From Cotesia glomerata (lineage: Eukaryota; Arthropoda; Insecta; Hymenoptera; Braconidae): a DNA stretch of 64,000 bases. The stretch spans positions 1,915,659 to 1,979,658 of the forward strand of contig NC_058167.1 of the NCBI RefSeq assembly GCF_020080835.1, written 5' to 3'. How positions within the stretch are numbered: position 1 is the first letter of the stretch; each line of letters begins with the position of its first letter. A program made the position numbers and the translations under genes. Under the pieces are notes generated by a model that saw only the letters and a program-made list of their open reading frames with translations, was not told the DNA's origin and searched no databases. This document shows, piece by piece, positions 55,230 to 64,000 of the stretch.

Positions 55230-56629
55230 CTGTATGTGCCGGCGTGATGGGCAGCGTTCTCTGCGCTCTTATTTTCCGCGCATAATACACACTTCGCTGG
55301 GTTTTTACAGTCCGCAATCTTGTGTCCTTCTTGGCCGCATCTGATGCATAGCTTGGATCGATCTGTCTTGCTTCTGCACTGGGATCCGTGGTGCCCGAAA
55401 TGCCAGCATTTGTAGCATTGGGTAGGTTTTCTCGTGGCTCTAATTCGGCAGTTGACCCAGCCAATTCGGATTTTACCGCTTCCTTCTAATATCTTCTGAG
55501 CTGCTGCAGCCGGTAGTGTCACGACAGCGGTTTGGGTACTTCTGTAGGCTTTGCGGATCTTGATTGTCTCTGGTAGTATTTCGCAGAGCTCCTTGCTTAC
55601 CGTATGCAGGGCAGCCTGAATATCCTCCTTTGTTGTGGTGTCATCTAGGTCTCGGATCTCGATGTCTTCTTGTGGCCCTTTGCAGATCACTTTGGCCTCC
55701 TCCTTAAGAATGTTTGCGATGGTATGTTGCAGGCCTTGGCCTTTGTCTACGCACTTCCGCGAAATCGTAATCAGCAAGTCCCCGCTTCTGGTCTTGTTGA
55801 TCTTGTCCACTGTTGTGCAAACTTGCTCATCAGGGACGTCCTTCTTTATGCGACGCAAAATCTCGGCGTACTTTGCTTTCTCGGCCGGGCGGATGATCAG
55901 TGCGTCGTGTCTGATCCATTTGAGCGGTTTTTTGCGCTTAGGCTCCGGCCTGGGCTTCTTTGGAGGCTCCTTTGGGAGCTGTTCTTTGGCTAGCCTCCGT
56001 TTCTCTTTCCTTGTGTGGACATCTTTCCAATCAGTCGCGTCTTTTTTTTCGGCGTTCTGCTTCATCACGTTTTTCGGAGGACTTGGTTTCAAGTCCTTTC
56101 TCTTCGTCAATCGCCCATCTATTCCATCTGAGGAGTTTCGGTCCTTCCTCTTGTTAGACTTGTTGGAAGTATGACCTTCGTCTTTAGCATCAGATTCACC
56201 GTCAGCATCGCCTCCGGTGTCCATTGATTCTTCGATCTCCACAGTAAGTTGACTGCTCTTCTCCGGCGTAAAACGAGGAGTAAGTCGTCGAGGTGACTGC
56301 CATTCTTCGTCCAGTTTTTTAAACCTTCGAAGGGCGTTAACTACCCCGGTTGCCTTGGCCTTTATCTCTTTATGGATATTGACCTTTGATTGGACAAACT
56401 CATGCAGTTCGCTGGTCAGCTTTTCGAGGCGTTCCAGCGCTTGCGTCCGCTTCATCTCAGTGCTTACGGTAATCACTGCTTCTTGGGCGTGAGGCCCACT
56501 AATACTCCTGTCCTTTTCTTGATTTTTCGTTTCTTCCATGGTTTTGAGTGATACTCCAAAGCAAAAGGTCGTCTCCGAACGCGATGTCTCCGGAAGTGGA
56601 GGGGTGATCACTCTTACAGCTACCTCCAT
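55178..56629 (-). CDS. ORF1, Gag-like protein with three zinc knuckles
   Basis: A 483-residue intact ORF. The N-terminal half is charged, with a coiled-coil-like stretch (ERLEKLTSELHEFVQSKVNI, about residues 70-90) and Lys-rich segments that may direct it to the nucleus. A conserved central region (IRDLDDTTTKEDIQAALHT, then IGWVNCRIRA) precedes three cysteine motifs: CYKCWHFGHHGSQC, CIRCGQEGHKIADC and CVLCAENKSAENAAHHAG with its last Cys at TYRC. Three knuckles in this arrangement are typical of R1 and related insect elements. The protein would bind the element's RNA. ORF2 starts within its last 52 bp, implying coupled translation. The degenerate copy at 27573-28540 is a relative. Confidence 0.93.
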   Translation of the reverse strand: MEVAVRVITPPLPETSRSETTFCFGVSLKTMEETKNQEKDRSISGPHAQEAVITVSTEMKRTQALERLEKLTSELHEFVQSKVNIHKEIKAKATGVVNALRRFKKLDEEWQSPRRLTPRFTPEKSSQLTVEIEESMDTGGDADGESDAKDEGHTSNKSNKRKDRNSSDGIDGRLTKRKDLKPSPPKNVMKQNAEKKDATDWKDVHTRKEKRRLAKEQLPKEPPKKPRPEPKRKKPLKWIRHDALIIRPAEKAKYAEILRRIKKDVPDEQVCTTVDKINKTRSGDLLITISRKCVDKGQGLQHTIANILKEEAKVICKGPQEDIEIRDLDDTTTKEDIQAALHTVSKELCEILPETIKIRKAYRSTQTAVVTLPAAAAQKILEGSGKIRIGWVNCRIRATRKPTQCYKCWHFGHHGSQCRSKTDRSKLCIRCGQEGHKIADCKNPAKCVLCAENKSAENAAHHAGTYRCPVYKEALQRMTSKQT

Positions 56630-57107
56630 TGCTATAAGAGCTTTCGGTCATTGAAGCGGGAAATCTCAACCGCTTCGACCCTGCACCTGCTTCCTTCATC
56701 GGCTTCCTCTTGCTCCCGTGGGTGCGGCACGTAGATGCCGGGAGTTACCACGTACACCGCGCTATAAGGATCATTCCGCACATCTCTTTCGAGCAGCGTC
56801 ACCTTATCCGCTTGCGTACGTGACCCTAGGTCAGATGGTGTGACCAACCCTTCCTGCCGAAAGGGGAGTTTTCGTTTTTTACCGCGAGAGCTATTTTATT
56901 TCGCTCTTACCCTCTGCTCCGAAGAACAGCGAGCTTTCTCCGACCCACAAGGATACACGGACGGTGGCTGTTATTCTTCAGCTCCGATGCCTGATTTGGT
57001 CCGCGAGGGCTATTTTATTTCGCCCCAATCCGCCGATCTTACGACCGGTTAGGACCCCCTATCCGCCACCTGGGGACGCGCCCGGTGGGAGTTTGGCTTC
57101 TTCCGAC

Positions 57108-57110
<3 letters not shown>
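56630..57110 (-). promoter_or_regulatory. 5' leader / internal promoter of the R1-type element
   Basis: About 480 bp of G+C-richer sequence lies between the 5' end and ORF1. A block of about 22 bp recurs: CCGCGAGAGCTATTTTATTT at 56881 and CCGCGAGGGCTATTTTATTT at 57000. Such elements must carry their promoter downstream of the transcription start, so a repeated block here could be a promoter or RNA structural element. That role is inferred. Confidence 0.45.
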
Positions 57111-57168
<58 letters not shown>

Positions 57169-57480
57169 AACCTCTTATAACTTTTAAACGGCTTGACCGA
57201 TTTCATCGCGGTTGACGCCATTCGAACCGGCTCGACTGAACTTAGATTTTTAATACATTTTAGACCAATTTGGATCAGTAGATTTTGAGAAATCTCAATA
57301 AAACTGAGGAAAAAAATTTTTTCAAATGTGGTTTATCTGGAATAACTTTCAAACGGCTTTACTAATCGATTCCAAAAATTACTCAGCTCTTGACATTAAA
57401 AAACCACGTCGATTGCCCTCAAGTCAGTCAAAATTGGTTGATTCGTTCGTGAGTTATCGATGACGAAAAAAATTAGAAAA

Positions 57481-58144
57481 ACGGTTGACCCTGAAGGCCA
57501 TCCCTGTAACTTCTCGCTAATTCCATACTTAGGCGCTTAAAATTGCACCAATGACGCTTTTGAGCTCTTCGAGCTCAAAAATACAATTTGTGGGTTATTT
57601 TGAGCTCTCCGAGCTCAAAGAGATTGCTTTCCTATGCTTTTGAGCTCTTCGAGCTCAAAAGTCTGATAGAGATTTAATAAGACACTATTTTTTGAATTTT
57701 TAAACCGCTTTTGAATGAATAAACCGATTTTCATGTGATTGGCAGCATTCGACGCAGTTTTTTAAGCCTCGAAAAGAATCTCAAATTTTAAATTGATCAC
57801 GCCAGAAATTTCGGAGTTATTCCGAAAAAACACTTTTTTCGGTTTTCTTTCGTTCACGATATCTTTCGAACGAATCAACCGATTTTGACCGGCTTGATGG
57901 CAATCGACGTGGTTTTTAATGTCAAGAGCTGAGTAATATTTGGAATCGATCAGTAAAGCCGTTTGAAAGTTATTCTAGATAAACCACATTTGAAAAAATT
58001 TTTTTCCTCAGTTTTATTGAGATTTCTCAAATTATACTGATCCAAATTGGTCTAAAATGTATTAAAAATTTAAGTTCAGTCGAGCCGGTTCGAATGGCGT
58101 CAATCGCGATGAAATAAGTCAAGCCGTTTAAAAGTTATAAGAGG

Positions 58145-58176
<32 letters not shown>

Positions 58177-58484
58177 CATACATACATACATACACACATT
58201 TTGACCGGACTGGTGACGATCGACGTGGTTTTTTGGCTTCAAGAGCTGATTAGTTTTTGGAATTGAACTATCAAGCCGTTTAAAAGTTATTCCAAAAAAA
58301 CCACATTTGAAAAAAATTTTTTTCTTTAGTTTTTTGAAGATTTCTCAAAATCTATTGATCTGAATCGGTCCAAATCGTTTTCAAAATCTGAGTTTGGTCA
58401 AGCCCTTTCGAATGGCACTAACCGCGATGAAATCGGTCAAGCCGTTCAAAAGTTATAAGCGGTTCACATACTTTCACACACACA

Positions 58485-58555
<71 letters not shown>

Positions 58556-59290
58556 ACACACATACAGACACCGTGAAAACCTAGCGGGGATAGTCAGGGA
58601 AGCTTTCTGTGACCTTCAAACGTCGAAATCTGATGAAAACTCGATTTTTGCAAAACGGGTCGAAAACAATAACTTTACGATTTTTGAAAATCTTCGATTT
58701 TCTTAGCGGGAAGTTAAAAATAAAAAATTGGTTTTTTTGAATTACAGCGAAATTTTCGGTCTGATCAATCTGTGTTTGAAAGTTTATCATAGAATTTGAA
58801 AAACGGCGTCGAATGCCGCGAACCGGGTGAAAATCGGTTTATTTATTTAAAAGTTATTGCGGTTTAGAAATTAAAAAAATAATGTTTTATTAATCCTTTC
58901 CCGGCTCGTAGTATCGGTGAGTCTAGATGTGAGTCAAGTGGGGATAGAGCCAATCAAAGTTCGTTGTAAGGCTGTATGAGTGAAAGTTTAGTTGTGGTAG
59001 TGTAGACAAGCGTCCCCTTCTATCATTTTTCCGGCCCCCTATCTAAAAAATAGACTATAGCTCTCTCATTTTAAGAATAAGACGTACGATTCAAATTGAG
59101 AGTAGAGATTCAAGGTCAACCGGGAAAGGGTTAAACTTCCATTAGACTTATGAGCTTGGAGAGCTCAAAACTATACGAAAATTATATTTTTGAGCTCGAA
59201 GAGCTCAAAATCGTAATAAGTGCAATTTTGAGTGATTAATCATGACAGTAGCGGGAAGTTGCAGGGATGGCCCTCAGGGTCAACCGTTTT
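57481..59290. repeat. Mosaic of inverted and forward AACTTCCCGC repeat copies
   Basis: 57481-58190 is an inverted copy, starting GGTTGACCCTGAAGGCCATC and ending in a (CATA)n tract at 58150-58196. 58197-58715 is a second inverted copy with (AC)n at 58475-58565, ending TTCTTAGCGGGAAGTT. 58716-59290 is a forward 3' half ending AGCGGGAAGTTGCAGGGATG, interrupted by a TTAA MITE. Palindromes of the type TTTTGAGCTCTTCGAGCTCA recur at 57555-57660 and 59150-59215. Confidence 0.8.
58894..59130. mobile_element. TTAA-target MITE
   Basis: TTAA flanks at 58890-58893 and 59131-59134. The ends are TCCTTTCCCGG and, inverted, CCCTTTCCCGG. It is 237 bp, non-coding, inserted in an AACTTCCCGC repeat half. The TTAA target suggests a piggyBac-type source. 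Confidence 0.85.
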
Positions 59291-59366
59291 CCTAATTTTT
59301 TTTTAATTTCGTAATTTTTTTTGATTAGGAAGAAAAATATGAAAACTTCCAAAAAATCGTTTTTAA

Positions 59367-59574
59367 CCCTTAGCGGCCACATATCAGTCAGGTCACATAG
59401 CGGTCACTTAAGGTAACTTATGGCGTTTTTTCTTTTTTTCATATAATAGAATCACATCTCAGACTTGTCTACTATCGGCAGATGTCGTGACGTATCAATT
59501 TCAAAAGTTTTAGACTTAAAATTTTACTTTTTCTGAGTTTAGGGTAACTAGTTACCATGTGCGGTCGCTAAGGG
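59367..59574. mobile_element. TTAA-target MITE just upstream of a PIP5K exon
   Basis: TTAA (59363-59366) precedes CCCTTAGCGGCCACAT. The right end inverts to CCCTTAGCGACCGCAC and is followed by TTCA, a one-base-altered TTAA. It is 208 bp and ends 54 bp before the exon at 59629. The CCCTT start is shared with the piggyBac relic at 32120. Confidence 0.8.
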
Positions 59575-59628
59575 TTCATGCGGTATATACATACATAATT
59601 ATTGTTTTGTATTATTTTGATATCATAG

Positions 59629-59840
59629 GATCAGAAATCTTCAACTGATGAGGAAGAAATTGGTAAAGCTATTTCCCAAGGTCAGAATTTTGTCTATGAT
59701 AGAGACCGTCCTGATAAAGGAGGTGCTACGGCACTCAACCGGTCACGGAGCATCAATCGTCAAAGACTAGTTGCTCATAGCACAGCGATGGAAAGTATTC
59801 AAGCTGAAAGTGAACCTATCGATGAAGAAGATGATGTACC
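59629..59840 (+). CDS. PIP5K: PIP5K exon, insert region of the kinase domain
   Basis: It starts in phase 0 after the acceptor ATCATAG and ends after CC of a proline codon (donor GTTAGT). It encodes DQKSSTDEEEIGKAISQGQN, then FVYDRDRPDKGGATALNRSR and SINRQRLVAHSTAMESIQAE, then SEPIDEEDDV. HSTAMESIQ and the acidic end are conserved in insect PIP5Ks and sit in the variable insert before the second half of the kinase domain. The Ser/Arg-rich RSRSINRQ part is a plausible phosphorylation region, by inference. Confidence 0.94.
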
Positions 59841-59927
59841 GTTAGTAAACTAAATCAAATTGTCAAAAAATCGGTATTTCTAGTTTTCTTGTTATATCAT
59901 ATCTGATCAGGATCAATCCAATTTTTC

Positions 59928-59933
59928 TAGCAG
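59928..59933 (+). other. Tandem NAGNAG splice acceptor (TAGCAG)
   Basis: The acceptor of the next PIP5K exon is TAGCAG. Use of the second AG gives VPPGGIP, the form I recall from Drosophila. Use of the first would insert one serine (VPSPGGIP). Confidence 0.6.
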
Positions 59934-60066
59934 TCCTGGTGGTATTCCAGCAAGAAATGCACGAGGCGAGCGTCTTCTACTTTTTATTGGGATCATTGAT
60001 ATTCTTCAAAGTTATCGACTGAAAAAGAAACTTGAACATACATGGAAATCTATGATACACGATGGG
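59934..60066 (+). CDS. PIP5K: PIP5K exon with the IID catalytic motif
   Basis: It begins in phase 2 (T completing a Pro codon) and ends in phase 0 before GTATAT. It encodes PGGIPARNARGERLLLFIGI, then IDILQSYRLKKKLEHTWKSM and IHDG. IGIIDILQSYR contains the metal-binding aspartate equivalent to that of the protein-kinase DFG motif. KKLEHTWKS is highly conserved. The intron before it is 93 bp. Confidence 0.97.
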
Positions 60067-60784
60067 GTATATAAATTATTAATATTTTAAATTCAGATTA
60101 CTACTTTAGATAAGTATTGATAATTATTTCTTGTGACATCAGCTTAGAAAGTAAAATAACAGATTTCGCTTTGAATATATTCTTTCAATTAAGTATAGCA
60201 CAAGAAATTCGATCGATTATTTTTGCATTCGTGATGTAATGATTATTTTTAAAAATGAAGAAAAACTGTAGAATTTAAAAATGAATAGGAAATTGATTTT
60301 TCTAAAACTGTAAGATAAACGACGGAGTTTTGTATGCGAATGATGTTACATTTTCAATTATTATTTTTTATGATGCAGCAACATTAATATTGTTAATTTT
60401 ATTTTCGCGATAACAAATTATTACAATTTATTTACTCGCAGATTGCTTATCAAGAAACCTAAAAATTAAGTTTTTGAACTATGCAAGTTTGATTTTTTGC
60501 TATAAAATAGATTATATATTGTAGAAATTGTTAAGATATGAGCCTTCAAAAATCATGTAAAATTTCAAACTCGATACCAGATATTAGAAATGTAAATTGA
60601 TTACTATACGCGCGCGCTCTAATCCTTGTTTAGGATTAAACAATAAGGAGTCAAGGTCTATTTTTTTCAATAATTTCGGTACTCAACTAACTTTAAATTA
60701 ATCATGAGTTTTACATTTTAGTATATATTTAAAAGTAGGTACGTAAGCTTAATATTGAATAAGAAAATAATAGTAATTTATGAA
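60067..60784. other. PIP5K intron, AT-rich
   Basis: No repeat boundary or coding sequence recognised. Confidence 0.5.
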
Positions 60785-61200
60785 AGGTTGGCAATAGCCT
60801 AATCGGCTCGGTACCTGCATTTCGAAAGAGTGGGACCAGGGTTCGATTCCGGCGCGCACCAATATTTTTCAATGATTATAAACTAAGAATATGTGCGTTT
60901 CATTGCCAGCCTCTGTACCGGTCGGGTTTTCTGTGGTTTTCCCATATAGTTATGGAGGTAAAATGCCATTATAGAAGTACCTCCATACTATTTAAGACCG
61001 TAATGCAAATGCAGGTACTGATTATAACGCGTAAGTCGGCCACAGTCGCAGCACATGTGTGTCGGGCATGAAAAAATCCCGACATGCAGGGGGGTGGGGA
61101 CGAAAAAGTGGTTGAGAGTTATAATGACGGGGTTGAGAGACTATATTGCGGAGAAAAAAGTGGAGAGACAATAATTCCCCACCCTCCCTTGTAAAACACT
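60785..61200 (+). repeat. tRNA-derived SINE
   Basis: The head has a perfect RNA polymerase III A box, TAGCCTAATCGG (60795-60806), and B box, GGTTCGATTCC (60840-60850), 33 bp apart. The acceptor-stem bases do not pair, so it is not a working tRNA. The body contains TCTGTGGTTTTCCCATATAG and purine-rich AAAGTGGAGAGAC phrases and ends near CCTTGTAAAACAC. The piece at 21905-22195 shares this body. Confidence 0.82.
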
Positions 61201-62159
61201 CTACAGTGATACAAGTAAAACCATCCTCAATTATAGTAATTTATGATCGAACAAACTGTAATATTATTATCATCAATGTTTTTGCTCACCGACAGATTTT
61301 AAGTTTTCTTCAATACTTTTATAATTTTCAAGTATACTAGTGGCACGTGATTTTTTATCAATATTTTCCGACAATAATGATTCTACTTTTAAAACACTTT
61401 TCTATCTTATAAACATCTTTATCGCGAAAGATTAAGGTTAGCATTGGTGAGACTATATTGTAGATAAATATAAAAAACATCAACAGAAGAAACGCAACGT
61501 TGCCAAATCATCTACGAGTTATTATCTGCTGATTTAAGCGAGTTACTTTTATATTTTATATTTAATTATTTTCTCTTATAATTCTTTTGATTTTAATGAT
61601 CAATATACAAGCATAATAATTATTTTCGAATTCTATTATCTTTCATTTGTATTTCAGTTAAATTTATTAATCCTTGGATACTGAACTTTATTTAATTAAA
61701 CAAGAGCGGAAGGACCTTCTCGAATATGTTTCACTTCCATCAGATTATCGCCGTATCTTGATAATCTGTTTATGAAAATAAATCTAAACCACAGATAACC
61801 GGATATTAACAACGAACGCATAAATTGTGAATATACATTTAGTCAGATGCCAGAAATAATGTATCACATTTGCACCGTTTGAATTCCTGTTTTGTTTTTC
61901 GAAAAGTCCCTAAAATTATTTTGCCACGAGAAACCAAATAAATAAGTTGACAGAGACACTATTTTTTTCATCAACAATGACACAAATTTTAATGATTAAG
62001 CGAGTCCGACTTTGAGAATGAAAACGACAATCAAAGCGCGGAATGGATAGGAAAAAGAAAAATGTTAATTTCCCAATTTCAAAGGAATTGGACGTAGCAA
62101 TTATGAAGGTCGTCACGCTTTTAGACACTAAGATTTGAGTCTTCCTTATAAAATGAAAA
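61201..62159. other. PIP5K intron, AT-rich
   Basis: No gene seen; ordinary intronic sequence. Confidence 0.45.
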
Positions 62160-62815
62160 AGGACCAGATAAATTGTTCGAATCAAGGCAAGAAAGAACTC
62201 GCTGTTGTCAACTAGCGAATACCACTGCAAGCCCCGGTAATGTGACTGTATGGGTCAAATTATACCTTCAGACCTCTCACTTTGATGGAAGCGAACGTGT
62301 CAAAGTAAAAGGGTTCTTCACCACTAAAGTTGCCCTTGGAGCACAGGCATCCTCCATTGTAACGTGCCTTATGCTACATAGTGGACTCTGTAGGATGGAC
62401 CGTAATGTACCTACAGTAAGTTTCTGGAACATGATTTCGGACCCAAGAAATTGCAATACTGTAATACAGCGTTACTGACAAACTGAGTTGAAGGAAGAGG
62501 TAGAGGGCTTAACTAATCGTTATATGGTTCGCTAACGTGGACTTTATAAAGAAGATGCTAGGCACTTGGCCATTTTCGATGTATCAGTGAGTACGGGGCG
62601 CTATTACAGTAGTCTTGCGGGACTTCAGACGGTCAAAACCTTGGCTTCCCCATCATGTTAACTCAAAAAACAATAGTCAATTGCAATTGAGACCGCTGAA
62701 AAAATCCCTCACATCGCCCAGCGAAATTAGAACGTGCTCGATCCCGCGTTGGATGTATCATAATCTTAAGCTCGTAGCGCAAATTCTAGAGTACCAAAAT
62801 TCTTGACTACACATA
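62160..62815. other. G+C-richer low-copy island in a PIP5K intron
   Basis: Base composition is clearly less AT-biased than the flanks. The + strand has a 101-codon frame at 62173-62478 (GSERVKVKGFFTTKVALGAQ) and a shorter one at 62615-62806. I recognise no domain and no repeat relative in the window. It could be an old coding insertion, an unannotated exon or chance. Confidence 0.35.
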
Positions 62816-63435
62816 TGTGCATTGAAAATAACGATTTCTTGACTATAGTTCTCCAAGCTGTGCAAAGATTTATTGCGGTTCATTTCTAGTGAAAATTTAT
62901 ACAATAGTTAAAATTTATACAAAAGTTACAATATATACCGACTTCTATGCTCCTTATACGTGAGTATAAGCGCGGAAAAATTGAATAAAAATATTTCTGT
63001 AATAAATATAAAATATTTATAGTAATTTTCGTTAAAAAAAACGTTTCTTTATGTAACTGAGAAAATTATTATCATTTACTGTATCGAAATCAAAGTAAGT
63101 TTTTTCAATATTAAGAATCCTTATTTTATCAATTATGTAGGACTGAATTATTTTTTCTTTTACCATGAGCACTTTTTTGCATAATGTAGTTTTTTTTTTT
63201 TTTTTTCATTTATTCTCATCTGCGTACTAAGCTCGGTTATCATCTGAAAAATAATGATATAGAAGTCGTTCTGTATATTGCGTTTTTAGTTACGACCAAT
63301 TTTTGAGATATTTTCACGTTGGTACTTATGCATTGCAATGTAATTTTTAGACTTGTGCTGTTCTTAATTTTTTAACTATCATTTTTTTTCTTTTATTGTG
63401 AATAAATATTTCATTATTTATTATTTCATAATTAG
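62816..63435. other. PIP5K intron
   Basis: AT-rich, with a poly-T run near 63190-63207. Nothing else recognised. Confidence 0.5.
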
Positions 63436-63523
63436 GATACAGTGTCAGTGCATCGGCCAGGATTTTACGCACAGCGCTTCCAAGATTTCATGGCAAAAAC
63501 TGTATTTAAGAAAATTCCATCAC
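63436..63523 (+). CDS. PIP5K: PIP5K exon, activation-loop region
   Basis: Twenty-nine codons plus one base, acceptor TAATTAG, donor GTAAGT. It encodes DTVSVHRPGFYAQRFQDFMA, then KTVFKKIPS. HDGDTVSVHRP.FYA.RF..FM..TVF(R/K)K is invariant in type I PIP kinases. The segment leads into the activation/specificity loop region that sets preference for PI4P. The gene continues beyond the window in phase 1; no further exon is visible to 64000. Confidence 0.96.
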
Positions 63524-64000
63524 GTAAGTATTATCCAAATCAGCCTCTTTTGATAAATTTGACATCAATGCGAGCATTGAATAAAACACAATCTTAAATT
63601 ATGTTATAATTAAAGAATTTTCATTGCAAACAAAAAAAAAAACATGAGATCATTCTATTCTTGAATATCAGATTCATTTGTAAAATTAATTAGGTATTTA
63701 AAACTTAGAAGACTAAGTTTTTTTTAGAGAAATTGATAGCTCTATTGTATATAATGTGCATTTTTGTAATAAATTAAACAATTTCCATAGGTTAGTTATT
63801 TATAATTTTGTGTTTACTCACATATAACAAAATTATTCCAAAAAAAGAATCGTAATTTTTAATATTTGTATTTTTAATGAAGAATTGTTATTTTTAAGAA
63901 TTACATATTTTTTCTTTTTTTATGTATTTGTAAGAAACAAAATTAAAAATGTCATTTCATCATAAAATAACTTTTATCATTTATTTTTTTAAATTCAACA
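63524..64000. other. PIP5K intron, start
   Basis: AT-rich sequence after the GTAAGT donor; no further exon found before the window ends. Confidence 0.6.

Larger units (their letters stand above)
51931..57110 (-). mobile_element. R1-clade non-LTR retrotransposon inserted in a TG microsatellite
   Basis: On the minus strand it runs from 57110 (5' end, directly against TGTGTG) to 51931 (27-base poly-A tail, seen as poly-T 51931-51957, directly against TGTGTG). It is 5.18 kb, full length, with a 480-bp 5' leader, a Gag-like ORF1 and an endonuclease/RT ORF2. Among R1-clade elements, Waldo and Mino-type lineages are known to target AC/ACAY microsatellites, which fits this site. The only visible lesion in ORF2 is one missing base. 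Confidence 0.93.
51749..57480 (+). mobile_element. AACTTCCCGC repeat interrupted by a retrotransposon
   Basis: 51749-51930 matches the 5' end of the 50937 copy up to its TG tract. 57111-57480 resumes in the TG tract and continues TATGTAAACCTCTTATAACT and GGCTTGACCGATTTCATCGC. Everything between is the R1-type retrotransposon 51931-57110. Removing it restores a normal repeat copy. Confidence 0.88.

Noticed and set aside
55635..56174. 179-codon + strand frame opposite the Gag-like ORF
   Set aside because: A shadow of ORF1 on the other strand; it has no motifs and lies entirely within the intact minus-strand ORF.
60785..60860. Possible functional tRNA gene
   Set aside because: A and B boxes are perfect, but the acceptor-stem halves do not pair and a SINE body follows, so it is a SINE head.

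Overview
This is eukaryotic DNA, almost certainly from an insect. It is AT-rich and intron-containing, full of DNA transposons, non-LTR retrotransposons, MITEs and microsatellites, with one conserved host gene threaded through it. The repeat style (AACTTCCCGC-ended repeats with an internal TG tract, R1-type retroelements, many hAT, piggyBac and TA-target elements) fits a hymenopteran, perhaps a parasitoid wasp. The order is inference; only the insect-like gene and transposon content is seen directly.

The host gene lies on the + strand: a type I phosphatidylinositol-4-phosphate 5-kinase (PIP5K / skittles family). Seven in-frame exons are visible at 23432-23560, 31427-31675, 31746-32063, 40460-40675, 59629-59840, 59934-60066 and 63436-63523. 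Its start and its 3' end lie outside the window or are not recognised. Two introns are about 70-93 bp; the others have been inflated to 3-19 kb by mobile DNA.

Layout. 1-7.1 kb: two hAT transposons in one unrelated minus-strand ORF. The second is complete, with 8-bp target duplications, inverted ends and a transposase whose 5' exons encode an unfamiliar N-terminal extension. 10.1-10.7 kb: a broken gene of an unnamed arthropod repeat family. 13.9-17.2 kb: interspersed repeats, then a satellite of about 13 units of 152 bp with dimeric higher-order structure. 18.1-19.8 kb: a decayed P-element/THAP9-like transposase. 20-31 kb: palindromic short elements, SINE-like pieces, R1-type and CR1-like fragments, and PIP5K exons. 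32.1-40.4 kb: a piggyBac relic filling one PIP5K intron. A TA-target palindromic element splits its transposase, and that element contains a TTAA hairpin and a 2.5-kb TA-target element, which holds further MITEs. 43.3-45.4 kb: an apparently intact 623-residue gene of an uncharacterised, possibly transposase-derived family. 45.8-49.5 kb: a CR1/Jockey-like retrotransposon pseudogene. 51.9-57.1 kb: a nearly intact R1-clade retrotransposon inserted exactly in a TG microsatellite, itself inside an AACTTCCCGC repeat. 57.5-64 kb: more repeats, two TTAA MITEs, three PIP5K exons and a tRNA-derived SINE.

Apart from PIP5K and possibly the 43.3-kb gene, every recognisable coding sequence is mobile-element derived. 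Most carry stops, frameshifts or insertions. No bacterial operon, CRISPR array, rRNA or convincing functional tRNA was seen.
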